DNA of 64,000 bases from Thermococcus peptonophilus (GCF_001592435.1 NZ_CP014750.1:1364001-1428000), one strand, 5' to 3'; shown: positions 35,528-45,615, counted from the stretch's first letter. Notes: generated by a model from the letters alone, not told the origin. Translations and numbers: made by a program.

Positions 35528-36685
35528 TCACTTCTTCTTGAGTTCCTCTATGGCTTCCCTGAGGTTGTCGAGCATCTCCCTTATGTCGTCGAAGGTCATG
35601 TAGCCCATGTTTCCAATGCGGAAGGTCTTTTCAGCGACGCTTCCGTAGCCCTTGGCCAGTTCAAAGCCCCTCTCACGCATCGCGTTGTAAACGTCAACGC
35701 CCTTCATTCCCTCCGGGACAACGACAGCTGTAATAGTCGGGCTCTCGTAGCCCGGCTCGGCGAGAATTCCGAGGCCCATCTCCTTTACGCCCTCCCTTAT
35801 CATCTCGCTTCTCTTCCTGTACATGTCAAGCCAGGCTTCCTTGCCGCCCATCTTCTCAACTATCCTGAGAACGACGTTGAGGCCGAATATCTGCGGGAGC
35901 GGTGGGGTTGAGGGTGTCCCCTGTTTCTTCTCGTTGAACTTCTTGTAGAGGGGCAAGTCAAAGTACCAGCCGCGCTCCGGCATCTTCTCGGCTATCTCGA
36001 AAACTCTCTCGCTGACAGCCGCTACAGCCAGTCCCGGCGGGACGCCGAAGGCCTTCTGGCTGCTCGCGAAGACGAGGTCGATTCCCCACTTGTCGAACTT
36101 AATCTCCGCTCCGCCCATGGCCGAAACAGCGTCGACGAAGAGGAGCTTGTCGTGCTCCTTAACGACCTTGGCCAGCTCTGGGAGCGGGTTGAGGACACCG
36201 GTTGAGGTCTCGTTGTAGGTTATGGTCACCGCGTGGACGTCGGGGTTCTTCTTTAGGACTTCGTCAAGCTCCTCCGGCTTTATCGCCTGTCCGGGTTCCT
36301 TCTCGAAGACCACTGCTTTTCTCCCGTTGGCGTTCACGACATCCGCAAAGCGCTTTCCAAACGCTCCAATAACCGTTACTAGGACTTTCCCGCCGCGCGG
36401 AATCGTATTCCTGACGGCAGCCTCCATGAAGCCCGTTCCGGAGCTCGGGAAGAGTATTATCTCTCCTTTGTCGGCCTCAAGGAAGGCCTTGAGCCTGTTG
36501 AGCGTGTCAACGTGAACGGCCTTCGCCTCGGCTGAGCGGTGGCTGAACATCTGGACGCTCATAATAGCAAGAACCTCGGGGAAGCAGGCAACCGGGCCGG
36601 CGGTGAAGAGCTTGTACTTCGGCTTCACCATTTCGTAAACTTCCCTGTAGGCGTCCTCGTAGGTCATGTCAAAGCGGAGCTCCAT
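35528..36685 (-). CDS. Class V aminotransferase (alanine/serine-glyoxylate type)
   Basis: 385 residues, PLP-dependent fold type I. It has the N-terminal FTAGPVACFPEVL, SSGTGFMEAAV phosphate-binding region, FVDAVSAMGGAEI with the PLP-contacting Asp, and SSQKAFGVPPG with the Schiff-base Lys. The family includes serine:glyoxylate and alanine:glyoxylate aminotransferases; archaeal members often have broad specificity. ATG at 36685 follows GAGGTG. Monocistronic. Confidence 0.88.
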   Translation of the reverse strand: MELRFDMTYEDAYREVYEMVKPKYKLFTAGPVACFPEVLAIMSVQMFSHRSAEAKAVHVDTLNRLKAFLEADKGEIILFPSSGTGFMEAAVRNTIPRGGKVLVTVIGAFGKRFADVVNANGRKAVVFEKEPGQAIKPEELDEVLKKNPDVHAVTITYNETSTGVLNPLPELAKVVKEHDKLLFVDAVSAMGGAEIKFDKWGIDLVFASSQKAFGVPPGLAVAAVSERVFEIAEKMPERGWYFDLPLYKKFNEKKQGTPSTPPLPQIFGLNVVLRIVEKMGGKEAWLDMYRKRSEMIREGVKEMGLGILAEPGYESPTITAVVVPEGMKGVDVYNAMRERGFELAKGYGSVAEKTFRIGNMGYMTFDDIREMLDNLREAIEELKKK

Positions 36686-36848
36686 ATTTATCACCTCGCC
36701 TTTAGTTGCCTGTGGGGGTAAAAAGGGTTTGCTCTAGGTCGGTCAAAGGCTCTCCGAAAGTTAATCGGAAATTTTATCTTAAATGAGAATTTCGTTCAGT
36801 TCGCTCAAGACTTTTAAACAGATGCACTAACGTTCAGCCGGTGGTCTG

Positions 36849-38012
36849 ATGGAAGGACAAAGACTCATTGGCATCGCCCTGCTCGTGGTCTCTGCTTTCA
36901 CCGGTACTCTCGCCTTTCGTCTCGCCACACCCGCCGTAGCCTTCTACACTAGGGACACGCTCAGCGCGAGTATGCTGGCGGTTTCAATAGTTTCCATGTC
37001 CTTTGTTCTGGCCAGGGCATTTTCCTCTGTCTTTGGCGGTCTCCTCCTTGAGAAGAGGAAGTCCCTCCTCTACATCGGCGGAATCGCCATGATGGGGAAC
37101 GCCCTGGCCGTTCACCTCTATCCCCTCACCTCGAACTGGATTCAGGTCGCTGGAATAAAGCTCCTCAACGGCTTTCTCAACGGCCTTAGCTGGCCCATGG
37201 CCCAGTTCGTCGTTGCCGTGGCGACTCCACGGGAGATAAGGGCCCGGGTTACGGCCGTTTACTTCTTTTTCGGCAGCATCGCTTCTCTCCTCGGCAACTA
37301 CGTTTATGCTTACACAATAGATTTGGGACTTTCTGGCCAGATGTGGATATCTTCTCTCTTCTTTGTGCTGACCGGGCTGATAATGATAATTGCCTACATC
37401 CTTCTCACTGACTGGATAGTACCGAGAAGGGAGAAAAAGAGGTCTCAAAGGCCTTCCCTTGATCCCAGGAAGGTTCTCGTTATAGCCTCCCTTATGGCGG
37501 TCATAGTGGCGTTTACCTCCGGAGAGATAACGTACGTCTACGTCTCCGAGGCCCTTGGGCTGGAAAAGGCAACTACCGCAACCCTGTTGGGGTGGGTTGG
37601 CTTCTTCGCTTCCCTTCTCAGCTACTTCTCATCTTGGTTCGCAGACAAGGTCAGCGAGGTTGGGATGGTAAAGCTGACGGCCGTACTTGCCGGGATTTCG
37701 CCGATCCTTGCGGCTGTTAAAACATCGTTCACCGTTTTCCTCGGGATATTCCTCGCGCTCTTCGCCTTTCAGAGCTTCAGGCCCATATCCAGAAAGGTGC
37801 TCGCCAGCTACCACCGCTCTTCCCTGGCCATAGGCGGGGTTAACGGTGTCCAGAACCTATCGACTTTCATCGGAGGGGTTTTCTTTGGCCTTGCGTATTC
37901 AATAGGAGAAATCCACATTGGGGTTACATTAAACGGGGCGCTTTTGGCATTTACGCCGGTCTCGCTGGCCCTGCTAATTCAGGCCGTTAAGCTTAAAGGT
38001 GGGAGGGAGTAA
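36849..38012 (+). CDS. Major facilitator superfamily transporter
   Basis: 387 residues with about 12 membrane helices in two halves and a basic central loop ([19 protein letters not shown]). The motif after helix 2 ([16 protein letters not shown]) is a variant of the MFS motif A. ATG at 36849 with GGTGG upstream. Substrate unknown. It ends about 95 bp before rpl10e, which has its own promoter. Confidence 0.85.
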   Translation: MEGQRLIGIALLVVSAFTGTLAFRLATPAVAFYTRDTLSASMLAVSIVSMSFVLARAFSSVFGGLLLEKRKSLLYIGGIAMMGNALAVHLYPLTSNWIQVAGIKLLNGFLNGLSWPMAQFVVAVATPREIRARVTAVYFFFGSIASLLGNYVYAYTIDLGLSGQMWISSLFFVLTGLIMIIAYILLTDWIVPRREKKRSQRPSLDPRKVLVIASLMAVIVAFTSGEITYVYVSEALGLEKATTATLLGWVGFFASLLSYFSSWFADKVSEVGMVKLTAVLAGISPILAAVKTSFTVFLGIFLALFAFQSFRPISRKVLASYHRSSLAIGGVNGVQNLSTFIGGVFFGLAYSIGEIHIGVTLNGALLAFTPVSLALLIQAVKLKGGRE

Positions 38013-38042
38013 GAATTCTGTTGGAGATTTCACTATCCAAAA

Positions 38043-38054
38043 CTTTTATAAAAG
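38043..38054 (+). promoter_or_regulatory. TATA box of rpl10e
   Basis: CTTTTATAAAAG, a symmetric TATA element about 55-64 bp before the ATG at 38107, with GGAGGTGA immediately before the start codon. Confidence 0.6.
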
Positions 38055-38106
38055 CGATGGCCAGCTAAGTTTAGGCTTTAACTTACGCTCATTTGGAGGT
38101 GAGAGT

Positions 38107-38655
38107 ATGGGACTTAGGCCAGCTAAGATTGATAGGGACGTTGACAAGCCCGCTTACACGAGGAGGGAATACATACGCGGTGCCCCCGGTCCAAAGATAA
38201 CGATCTTCGACATGGGCAACCTCTCCGCCGAGTTCGAGTACGAGGTGAGCCTTCACGCCGAGCAGGCCATGCAGATCAGGCAGAACGCCCTTGAGGCCAT
38301 CCGTATCCAGGTCAACAGGTACCTCCAGAAGAACGTCGGTAGGAGCAACTATCACTTCAAGATAAGGGTTTACCCGTTTCAGGTTCTCAGGGAAAATCCG
38401 ATGGCCACCGGAAGGAAGGCTGACCGTTACGGAAACGGTATGCGCAGGCCCTTCGGAAAGCCGATAGGACTCGCCGCCAGGGTCAAGAAGGACCAGAAGA
38501 TACTCACCGTCTGGGTGAACGGCCAGCACCTCAAGTTTGCCCTCGGTGCCATGCACAGGGCCAAGATGAAGCTTCCGTACAGCGCTTACTACAGAATCTA
38601 CGACAAGGAAGGTAACGACGTCACCACAAAGGTTCTCTCCACGATGAAGCGCTGA
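38107..38655 (+). CDS. rpl10e: Large subunit ribosomal protein L10e (uL16)
   Basis: 182 residues, [20 protein letters not shown] start and [20 protein letters not shown] loop as in archaeal L10e (homologue of bacterial L16), which contacts the A/P-site tRNA elbow region of 23S rRNA. GGAGGTGA precedes the ATG at 38107. A T-rich stretch follows the gene. Confidence 0.95.
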   Translation: MGLRPAKIDRDVDKPAYTRREYIRGAPGPKITIFDMGNLSAEFEYEVSLHAEQAMQIRQNALEAIRIQVNRYLQKNVGRSNYHFKIRVYPFQVLRENPMATGRKADRYGNGMRRPFGKPIGLAARVKKDQKILTVWVNGQHLKFALGAMHRAKMKLPYSAYYRIYDKEGNDVTTKVLSTMKR

Positions 38656-38656
38656 A

Positions 38657-38686
38657 GTGCCTTTCTTGATTTTCCTTTCTCTTCTG
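38657..38686 (+). terminator. T-rich terminator after rpl10e
   Basis: Repeated T runs (CTTTCTTGATTTTCCTTTCT) directly after the stop, the usual archaeal oligo-T type of intrinsic terminator, with no hairpin. Confidence 0.4.
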
Positions 38687-38788
38687 GTGGAGTTTGGATG
38701 ACTTTAAGCTACTGTGTTTTTGGATTGAGTTTGGCATGAATTCATAATAATTATTAACGATGCTGCCCTAACTTCTGTTGGTGAGAGA

Positions 38789-39931
38789 ATGGTAAGCTCG
38801 TACTTCAAGAACCTGCTCCTCAAGCTGGGTCTTCCAGAGGAGAGGCTAGAGATCCTTGAAGGAAAGGGAGCCTTAGCCGAGGACGAGTTCGAGGGAATCA
38901 GGTACGTCCGCTTCAGGGATTCAGCGAGGAACTTCCGGAGGGGAACCGTGGTATTCGAAACTGGGGAGGCTGTTCTCGGGTTTCCGCACATAAAGCGCGT
39001 TGTTCAGCTCGAGAACGGGATAAGGCGCGTTTTCAAGAACAAACCCTTCTACGTGGAGGAGAAGGTTGACGGCTACAACGTTCGTGTCGTCAAGGTAAAT
39101 GATAAGATTCTTGCGATAACGAGGGGTGGCTTCCTCTGTCCCTTCACGACTGAGAGAATTGAAGATTTTGTAAACTTCGATTTCTTCAAGGACTATCCAA
39201 ACCTCGTCTTGGTCGGTGAGATGGCCGGGCCTGAGAGTCCCTACCTAGTTGAGGGGCCGCCCTACGTCAAGAAGGACATAGAGTTCTTTCTCTTCGACAT
39301 CCAGGAGAAGGGAAGTGGGAGGAGCCTCCCAGTTGAGGAAAGATACAGGCTGGCTGAAGAGTACGGAATCCCGCAGGTGGAGCGCTTCGGCCTCTACGAC
39401 TCTTCCAAGGTTGGGGAGCTGAAAGAGCTTATCGAGCGGCTCAGCGAGGAGAAAAGAGAGGGCATAGTTATGAAGAGCCCGGACATGAAGAGAATAGCAA
39501 AGTACGTCACTCCCTACGCCAACATCAACGACATAAAGATAGGCTCGCACATCTTCTTTGACCTGCCCCACGGCTACTTCATGCAGAGGATAAAGAGGCT
39601 CGCCTTCTATCTCGCTGAGAACCACGTCAAGGGAGAGGAGTTCGAGAATTATGCAAAAGCCCTTGGCATTGCCCTCCTGAGGCCCTTCGTCGAGAGCATT
39701 CATGAAGTTGCCAACGGCGGCGAGGTTGACGAGACCTTCACCGTCCGCGTCAAGAACATCACAACGGCACACAAAATGGTAACACACTTCGAGAGGCTCG
39801 GAGTTGAGATACATATCGAGGACATTGAAGACCTCGGCAACGGCTACTGGGGGATAACATTCAAGCGGGTCTATCCGGACGCGACGAGGGAAATCCGAGA
39901 GCTGTGGAATGGGCTGGCGTTCGTAGACTGA
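38789..39931 (+). CDS. ATP-dependent RNA ligase (archaeal Rnl3 type)
   Basis: 380 residues. Adenylation motif EKVDGYN with nucleotidyl Lys 92, followed by motifs around FLFDI (IIIa) and EGIVMKSPD (IV), and a C-terminal helical dimerisation domain. This is the layout of the Pyrococcus/Thermococcus RNA ligases (Pab1020 family), thought to circularise or join RNA ends. GGTGA precedes the ATG. It stands alone between L10e and the ATPase insertion. Confidence 0.88.
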   Translation: MVSSYFKNLLLKLGLPEERLEILEGKGALAEDEFEGIRYVRFRDSARNFRRGTVVFETGEAVLGFPHIKRVVQLENGIRRVFKNKPFYVEEKVDGYNVRVVKVNDKILAITRGGFLCPFTTERIEDFVNFDFFKDYPNLVLVGEMAGPESPYLVEGPPYVKKDIEFFLFDIQEKGSGRSLPVEERYRLAEEYGIPQVERFGLYDSSKVGELKELIERLSEEKREGIVMKSPDMKRIAKYVTPYANINDIKIGSHIFFDLPHGYFMQRIKRLAFYLAENHVKGEEFENYAKALGIALLRPFVESIHEVANGGEVDETFTVRVKNITTAHKMVTHFERLGVEIHIEDIEDLGNGYWGITFKRVYPDATREIRELWNGLAFVD

Positions 39932-39963
39932 AGGATTTCCATTTATTTCCAAGCTGGGAAAGG

Positions 39964-39971
39964 TTTAAATA
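39964..39971 (+). promoter_or_regulatory. TATA box of the archaeal ATPase gene
   Basis: TTTAAATA lies about 24-31 bp before the ATG at 39995 and directly before the palindrome at 39977-39999, implying a leaderless transcript. Confidence 0.55.
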
Positions 39972-39976
39972 TTCGA

Positions 39977-39999
39977 ATCATGATTATTATAATCATGAT
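39977..39999. promoter_or_regulatory. Perfect 11-bp palindrome across the start codon of the archaeal ATPase
   Basis: ATCATGATTAT (39977-39987), one central T, then the exact complement ATAATCATGAT (39989-39999). It contains the ATG at 39995 and lies where transcription should start, directly downstream of the TATA box. A dimeric repressor bound here would block initiation, so an operator (perhaps autoregulatory) is the most natural reading. Confidence 0.65.
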
Positions 40000-41371
40000 C
40001 CGTAAATTCGTGAACAGAAAACGGGAGCTTGAGGTGCTGGAGGAGCTCTACAGCAGAGGGGCGAACATGATTGTAGTGTATGGGCGGAGGAGAGTTGGTA
40101 AAACAACACTCCTGAGAAAGTTCCTTGAGGGCAAGAGGGGGATTTACTTCCTCTGCTCTCAGAGGGGGTATGAAAAAGACCTCGAACGGTTCTCGGAGGA
40201 AGTGAGTGAGTTCCTTGGCATGCCGGTGAGGTTCGGGAGCTTTGAGGACGCTTTTAGATTCCTTGCAAAGCAGGAAAAGCTCGTAGTGGTAATCGATGAG
40301 TTCCCCTATCTCATAGAGGCCTACAAGCCCATAGTTTCAGTGTTCCAGGAGATAGTAGACCTCATAATCAAGGACTCCCAGGTCACCCTCATCCTCTCGG
40401 GCTCAAGTGTGGGGATGATGGAGCGGGAGGTTCTGGGCTACAAGGCCCCCCTCTACGGCAGGGTTAGGGGTATAATGAAGCTGAAGCCCTTCAGGTTCTT
40501 TGACATGGTGGAGTGGTACGGGAGCGATTTTGAGAGGCTCGTTCGTCTCTACGGCGTCACCTGGGGAGTTCCGAGGTACATGGAGCTTTTAAAGGACGGG
40601 AGCGACGAGGAGATAATCGCGAACTTCTTCGAGCCAACGGCTTTCCTCTTCAACGAGGCGAGGCTTCTGCTGATGGAGGAGCTTAGAAATCCGACGACCT
40701 ACGCCCAGATCATCGAGGCCATAGCCCTGGGGAAGACGAAGCTCACTGAGATCGCCCAGTACGCGATGATGGAGGCGAAGGACGTCCCGGCCTACCTTCG
40801 GGTTCTCCAGGAGCTTGGAATAGTCAAGCGCGAGGTTCCGGTCACCAAAAAGGTCTCGAAGAGGGGGATCTACACAATCGAGGACGAGTACTTCCGCTTC
40901 TACTACCGCTTCGTCAGCCCGCACTACGAGGACATAGAGGCCCTCAATCCTGAGCCCGCCATAGAGGACTTCAGGAAGAACTTCAACACCTATCTGGGGA
41001 CTACCTTCGAAAAGGTCGCGAGGGAGTTCCTGATAATGCTCTCAGCCAAGGGGCACCTTCCCAGCAGGTACCACCGCTTCGGCCGTTGGTGGCACAAAGG
41101 GGAAGAGATTGACCTTGTTGCCTTGAACGAGCGTGAAAAGAAGGCGCTGTTCGTTGAAGTCAAGTGGAAGGATTTGAGCGAGAGGGAAGCGAGAGGGGTT
41201 TTGAAGGACTTGGAGAGGAAGGCTGTGCTTACAGGTCTCGATGGATGGGAGAAGAGCTATGGGCTTGTGGCTAAAAGCGTCGAGGGAAAGGAAGAGCTTA
41301 GAGAAGAGGGCTGGCTGGTTTGGGATTTATGGGACTTCGAAAGGCTTATTTCCTCAAAGACTCAAGTTTAG
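39995..41371 (+). CDS. Archaeal ATPase (AAA P-loop with DUF234-type nuclease-like C-terminus)
   Basis: 458 residues. It starts with the family signature FVNRKRELEVLEELY, Walker A YGRRRVGKTTLL and Walker B VVVIDEFPYLIE. A winged-helix segment follows (TKLTEIAQYAMMEAKDVPAY), and a C-terminal domain holds EIDLVALNEREKKALFVEVK, which fits a PD-(D/E)XK-like motif (D, ExK). These proteins are common in hyperthermophilic archaea, often in variable regions; the role is unsettled. The start codon lies in a 23-bp palindrome. Longer readings upstream would also lie in that palindrome. Confidence 0.88.
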   Translation: MIRKFVNRKRELEVLEELYSRGANMIVVYGRRRVGKTTLLRKFLEGKRGIYFLCSQRGYEKDLERFSEEVSEFLGMPVRFGSFEDAFRFLAKQEKLVVVIDEFPYLIEAYKPIVSVFQEIVDLIIKDSQVTLILSGSSVGMMEREVLGYKAPLYGRVRGIMKLKPFRFFDMVEWYGSDFERLVRLYGVTWGVPRYMELLKDGSDEEIIANFFEPTAFLFNEARLLLMEELRNPTTYAQIIEAIALGKTKLTEIAQYAMMEAKDVPAYLRVLQELGIVKREVPVTKKVSKRGIYTIEDEYFRFYYRFVSPHYEDIEALNPEPAIEDFRKNFNTYLGTTFEKVAREFLIMLSAKGHLPSRYHRFGRWWHKGEEIDLVALNEREKKALFVEVKWKDLSEREARGVLKDLERKAVLTGLDGWEKSYGLVAKSVEGKEELREEGWLVWDLWDFERLISSKTQV

Positions 41372-41406
41372 AGGGTGGTGTCCTTGTCGCTCCTGCCGCT
41401 TACTGG

Positions 41407-42465
41407 ATGCCCATCTTCGGGAAGAAGGAGAGGAAAAAGAAGACGTACGCGGAAATTATAAGGGAACTTTCAGAGAAGTATAGGTTGCCAGAAGATGTCA
41501 TACGAGCAATAGGGAAAGCCCACCTCGCTTTAGACGGATTATGTATTATTTCTGAAGCAGATAGACCGGAAAATAACATAGAGAGGGTAAAAAAGCTATA
41601 GGTGCAAAAAATAGGAAGTGTCATATCAACAACTACAGTTGAAGACCACAAATACCACGAATATATTGTTAGAAATAAGGATCCAAAAGCAAGGGGATAC
41701 CACATACTTCACGGAGTTCTTGCGGTGCTGTTAGCAAACCACACCGGAAAGGCAAGTGAGGAAATAGGATGGGCGGTTGGAGACGCAATATATGAGTACC
41801 TTGTAAACAGGGGCAAGACCATAGAAGACATACAGAAGAATCCGGACGAGTTCGAAAAGACAGTAGTAGAAAAGCTAAAATCATATGAGATAATAAACGA
41901 CACCATGGCAAGAAGCACAAAAAAGGCAATAAAGGATGTGTTGCCCCCCATGATAAAACTCATTGACAAAATGTGGCCAAAGGATCACAACCCCAAGCAT
42001 CTTAACGCAATGGGTGAAGCATTCTCGTCAGATGCTCAAGATCCCATTCGTGTGCTGAAGGCAGCAGGAATAGATGTCACAAAGGAAATAGAAGAGGTGC
42101 GCAACACAATCGCAGAAATCACGGGCAAAAAGCCAAAGGATGAGCGTAAGAAGTCCTCCACTTCAAGATCGAAGAAAACAAAGGCAAAGAGCAAAAAGAA
42201 AGAACCTGCTGCGGAGAAAGTAAACCTCCCCTCCGACGCCCTCCTTGAAGTCCTCTCCATCCTTCAAGCCTTCGAGTTCGCGGACTACTCCGAGAAGGCC
42301 AAGGAGAAGGCCCTCCAGAAGCTCTCCTCAATGATTGAAGGTCTGCTAAAGGACAAACCAACGCCGGAGAACCTCCTGAAGCTCGGCCTCTACGCCTACG
42401 CGGTGGAGCTGATAAGGCGTGGTGAGTTTGAGAAGGTCGAGGAGCTCAAAAAGCTTCAGAACTAG
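41407..42465 (+). pseudogene. Unknown gene interrupted by an in-frame TAG codon
   Basis: One continuous frame is broken only by TAG at 41599-41601: 64 codons before it (MPIFGKKERKKKTYAEIIRE onward) and 287 after (ending VEELKKLQN). The GTG after the TAG has no properly spaced ribosome site, so one original protein of about 352 residues is likely. It is helical, with a Lys/Ser-rich linker (about residues 250-275 of the whole) and no recognised domain. Codons from about 41450 to 42200 are AT-rich while both ends match the genome, suggesting a replaced or foreign middle. It could still be two proteins or a readthrough gene. Confidence 0.55.
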
Positions 42466-42950
42466 ACCAGCTTGGTGCGTTGTAAAGTAGTTGCTTCCAT
42501 TTTTCTCCGTTGCTCGGATGGAATGACAATTCTTCTGGGGGCGTGGGGCGAAGCTCCCCAGCAACCTTTGCTTGCGCAAAGCTTGACCAAAGAAACTTTT
42601 CTGGCAAAAAGTTTCATCAAAAGGTTTTTACTACTACTGAAAAGTTCGGAAATGCTTCGTGCACTCCTTTAATTGTGGCTCCGACTGCGGGTTTGCTTCT
42701 TGAATATTCCTGTTTGGAATGTTTCGACATTATTTTTGGCGTCCGAAGGACGCCGTTTGGGGGCTGAAACACTATAAAACTTGGATTTTCGTGTAAACCC
42801 GCTTCCAACTCGCTGATTTTAAAGTGCACGACTCTAAATCTCTTTCCTATTGAACAGTTTGGCGCTTTTGATGAAACTTTGCTCTGCAAAGTTTCCTTTG
42901 CAAAAAAATTTCACACTCCACAGCCCAAAAGAGGGTGGAAGGGTTCGAAA
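42466..42950. repeat. Hairpin-rich spacer with inverted repeat copies
   Basis: No gene. Perfect hairpins: CTTTGC/GCAAAG (42566-42581), GAAACTTTT/AAAAGTTTC (42592-42615), GGCGTCC/GGACGCC with loop GAA (42738-42754), GAAACTTTGC/GCAAAGTTTC (42873-42895), plus a short TGGGG/CCCCA (42544-42560). The second and fourth share their arms and the flank GTTTCATCAAAAG in opposite orientation, so the spacer is bracketed by inverted copies about 280 bp apart. Possibly a MITE-like element or stacked terminators before the ribosomal cluster. Confidence 0.6.
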
Positions 42951-42952
42951 GC

Positions 42953-42962
42953 CTTTTAAATA
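42953..42962 (+). promoter_or_regulatory. TATA box for the SPOUT-L3-L4 ribosomal operon
   Basis: CTTTTAAATA about 57-66 bp before the ATG at 43019; predicted transcription start near 42985. The genes downstream follow with short gaps or overlaps, so this may drive the first part of the superoperon. Confidence 0.55.
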
Positions 42963-43018
42963 GTCTCCATAGACCCCACTTCAGCATTGGAGCTATCACA
43001 TCAAAGGATGACGGAAAA

Positions 43019-43789
43019 ATGGCCTGGCACGTCTTTATTCCCGATTCGCTCCTTGAAGAGACGGATGATCCAAAGATCAGAACGTACAAGGTCGGACAGA
43101 TAGCCAGGGCCTGCTCAATCTTCGGCGTCGAGCACATCTGGATTTACAGGGCCGGCGGTAGGGACGGAAAGTTCATCAAGACTGTCTTCGAGTACGCGGA
43201 AACCCCCCAGTACCTCAGGAAGAGGCTGTTCCCGCTGATGCCCGAGCTCAAGTACGTGGGAGTGATACCGCCGCTGAGGACTCCCCACCACAAGCTCAAG
43301 GGAAGACCGAGGATCGGCGAAATCCGCGAGGGCTTTGCCTTCAGGAAGGGAAGAAGGATCTACGCGGACATAGGCCTCGACGAGCTGGCGGTCGTTGAAG
43401 GGAACGTCGAAGGGCGCGCAACGTTCAAAATCGTCTCGACAAGACCTCTGAGGGTCGTCCCGACAAAACCAGAGGAATACTGGGGCTACAGGGTTCACCT
43501 CACGAGGAAGTCGCTGGCGAAAACACTTAAAAAGGCCGGGCTTGATCTGGTCATCGCGACCTCGAGGAAGGGTCGCGACATAAGAGAGGTTGAGGTTCCC
43601 CCGCTCGAGGGGGAAGTTGGTTTCGTGTTCGGCTCACCGAGGAAAGGCGTGATGGAGCTCCTCGGCGAGGAGAAGTTTGAGTTCCATCTAATCCTCAACA
43701 CCATTCCAAATCAGCGGACTGAAACGGTCCGCACCGAGGAGGCATTGCTTGCAACCCTCGCGATATTTAATCTCATAAGGAGGGATTGA
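43019..43789 (+). CDS. SPOUT-superfamily RNA methyltransferase-like protein (DUF171 type)
   Basis: 256 residues. The N-terminal [19 protein letters not shown] and C-terminal [17 protein letters not shown] followed by [19 protein letters not shown] match the putative RNA methylase family (PF02598) with a trefoil-knotted AdoMet site; the inserted middle looks like an OB-fold. It is found at the head of the L3 operon in Thermococcales, two bases before rpl3, so a role in rRNA or L3 modification is suggested. The start is the ATG at 43019; longer in-frame readings would contain the TATA box. Confidence 0.8.
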   Translation: MAWHVFIPDSLLEETDDPKIRTYKVGQIARACSIFGVEHIWIYRAGGRDGKFIKTVFEYAETPQYLRKRLFPLMPELKYVGVIPPLRTPHHKLKGRPRIGEIREGFAFRKGRRIYADIGLDELAVVEGNVEGRATFKIVSTRPLRVVPTKPEEYWGYRVHLTRKSLAKTLKKAGLDLVIATSRKGRDIREVEVPPLEGEVGFVFGSPRKGVMELLGEEKFEFHLILNTIPNQRTETVRTEEALLATLAIFNLIRRD

Positions 43790-43790
43790 G

Positions 43791-44831
43791 ATGGGAAAAA
43801 TACACAGGCCAAGGAGAGGTTCACTGGCATATTCCCCGAGAAAGAGGGCGAAGAGTATAGTGCCCAGGATTAGGAGCTGGCCAAAGGACAGTGAAGTCAG
43901 GATGCTCGGTTTCGCTGGCTACAAGGCTGGCATGACCCACATCCTCATGATCGACGACAGCCCAGGGCTCACTAAGGGCAAGGAGATATTCGTGCCGGTA
44001 ACCATAGTCGAGGTTCCGCCGCTTTTCGTCTACGGCATAAGGGCCTACAAACAGGGCTACCTCGGCCTTGAAACGGCCACCGAGGTCTGGTTCCACGATC
44101 TCCACAAGAACGTGGCCAGGAGGATAAAGACCCTGCCGAAGAACTACAACGAAGATGCTTTCCAGGCGAAGCTCGGCCAGCTTGAGGACCTCGTCAACGA
44201 CGGCGAGATAGCCGACATCAGGCTTCTCGTTCACACCCAGCCCTGGCTCATCGGCCTCAAGAAGAAGCCGGAAGTTATGGAGTACGCCATCGGTGGCGAC
44301 GACGTCAAGGCCAAGTTCGACTACGCCAAGGAGAAGATAGGCAAGGAGCTCCGCGCTGGAGAGGTTCTCCACGAGGGCGAGCTCCTCGACGTCATAGCGG
44401 TCACCAAGGGCAAGGGAACCCAGGGCCCGGTCAAGAGGTGGGGCGTCAAGGTCCAGTTCCACAAGGCCCAGAGGGCTGGCAAGGGCAGGCACATCGGTAA
44501 CCTCGGTCCGTGGCACCCGGCCAGGGTCATGTGGACCGTTCCGCAGGCCGGTCAGATGGGCTTCCACCACAGGACCGAGTTCAACAAGAGGCTCATCGCT
44601 ATAGGCGAGAACGGCAAGCTTGTTCTCGACGGAAACGAGATCGAGATCACCCCGAAGGGCGGCTTCCCGCACTACGGCATCGTTAGGAGCGACTTCCTCA
44701 TGATCGAGGGTACGATTCCGGGTTCGTTCAAGAGGATAATAAGGGTCAGGCCGGCTATAAGGCCGCCGAAGAAGAGGCCGCCTGTTGAGAGGCCGCAGAT
44801 AACCTACGTCAGTAGAGAGTCCAAGCAGTGA
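43791..44831 (+). CDS. rpl3: Ribosomal protein L3 (uL3)
   Basis: 346 residues, archaeal length. N-terminal [20 protein letters not shown] and the central [20 protein letters not shown] loop that reaches the peptidyl transferase centre are visible. GGAGGG lies just before the ATG, within the end of the SPOUT gene. First ribosomal protein of the cluster. Confidence 0.97.
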   Translation: MGKIHRPRRGSLAYSPRKRAKSIVPRIRSWPKDSEVRMLGFAGYKAGMTHILMIDDSPGLTKGKEIFVPVTIVEVPPLFVYGIRAYKQGYLGLETATEVWFHDLHKNVARRIKTLPKNYNEDAFQAKLGQLEDLVNDGEIADIRLLVHTQPWLIGLKKKPEVMEYAIGGDDVKAKFDYAKEKIGKELRAGEVLHEGELLDVIAVTKGKGTQGPVKRWGVKVQFHKAQRAGKGRHIGNLGPWHPARVMWTVPQAGQMGFHHRTEFNKRLIAIGENGKLVLDGNEIEITPKGGFPHYGIVRSDFLMIEGTIPGSFKRIIRVRPAIRPPKKRPPVERPQITYVSRESKQ

Positions 44832-44841
44832 GGTGAGATAG

Positions 44842-45609
44842 ATGAAGGTCAAGGTTTTCAATCTCGAAGGCGAGCCCGTTGAGGAGATCGAGCTTCCCAA
44901 GGTGTTCAGCACTCCCTTCAGGCCGGATCTCATAAGGAGGGCTGTCATCGCTTCCTGGACTCACAGGCTTCAGCCGCAGGGTAGGGATCCGCAGGCAGGT
45001 AAGAGGCGCGTCACCGAGAACATTGGAAAGGGCCACGGAATGGCAAGGGTTGAGAGGATAAAGACCTCACCGAGGTTCGCCGCCTTCGTTCCGTTCGCCG
45101 TTGGCGGTAGAAGAACCCACCCGCCCAAGGTCGAGAAGATAATCTGGGAGGACATCAACAAGAAAGAGAGAAGGCTCGCCATAATGAGTGCCATAGCTGC
45201 AACAGCGAACTACGACCTCGTCAGGGCCAGGGGTCACGTGGTTGACAACATCCCGCAGATCCCGCTCGTCGTTACCGACGACCTGCAGAAGGTCTTCAAG
45301 ACCGCCCAGACCAGGGAAATATTCAAGAAGCTCGGCGTCTGGGACGACATCGAGAGGGCCAAAAAGAACACCAAGATTCGCGCTGGAAAGGGCAAGATGC
45401 GCGGAAGGAGGTACAAGAAGGCCAAGGGCCCGCTCATCGTCGTTGCCAAGAACGAGGGCATTGTCCAGGGGGCGAGGAACCACCCGGGCGTTGACGTTGT
45501 AACCGTTGACAACCTCGGCGTTGAGTACCTCGCACCGGGTACCCACCCGGGAAGGCTTACGATCTGGACCAAGGGTGCCATAGAGAGGCTTAGGGAGATT
45601 TACGGGTGA
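44842..45609 (+). CDS. rpl4: Ribosomal protein L4 (uL4)
   Basis: 255 residues. The extended loop ([20 protein letters not shown]...GMARVERIK) that lines the exit tunnel is clear, as is the C-terminal globular end. Start ATG after GAGGTGA, ten bases beyond the L3 stop. Confidence 0.97.
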   Translation: MKVKVFNLEGEPVEEIELPKVFSTPFRPDLIRRAVIASWTHRLQPQGRDPQAGKRRVTENIGKGHGMARVERIKTSPRFAAFVPFAVGGRRTHPPKVEKIIWEDINKKERRLAIMSAIAATANYDLVRARGHVVDNIPQIPLVVTDDLQKVFKTAQTREIFKKLGVWDDIERAKKNTKIRAGKGKMRGRRYKKAKGPLIVVAKNEGIVQGARNHPGVDVVTVDNLGVEYLAPGTHPGRLTIWTKGAIERLREIYG

Positions 45610-45615
45610 TGAGAG

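Noticed and set aside
41599-41601. TAG read as pyrrolysine
   Set aside because: Pyrrolysine coding is not known in Thermococcales, the gene is not a methylamine methyltransferase, and no insertion element is seen.
43821-44948. Long open frame (375 codons) on the minus strand opposite L3
   Set aside because: Mirror of the highly biased L3 codons; no ribosome site and no recognisable protein.
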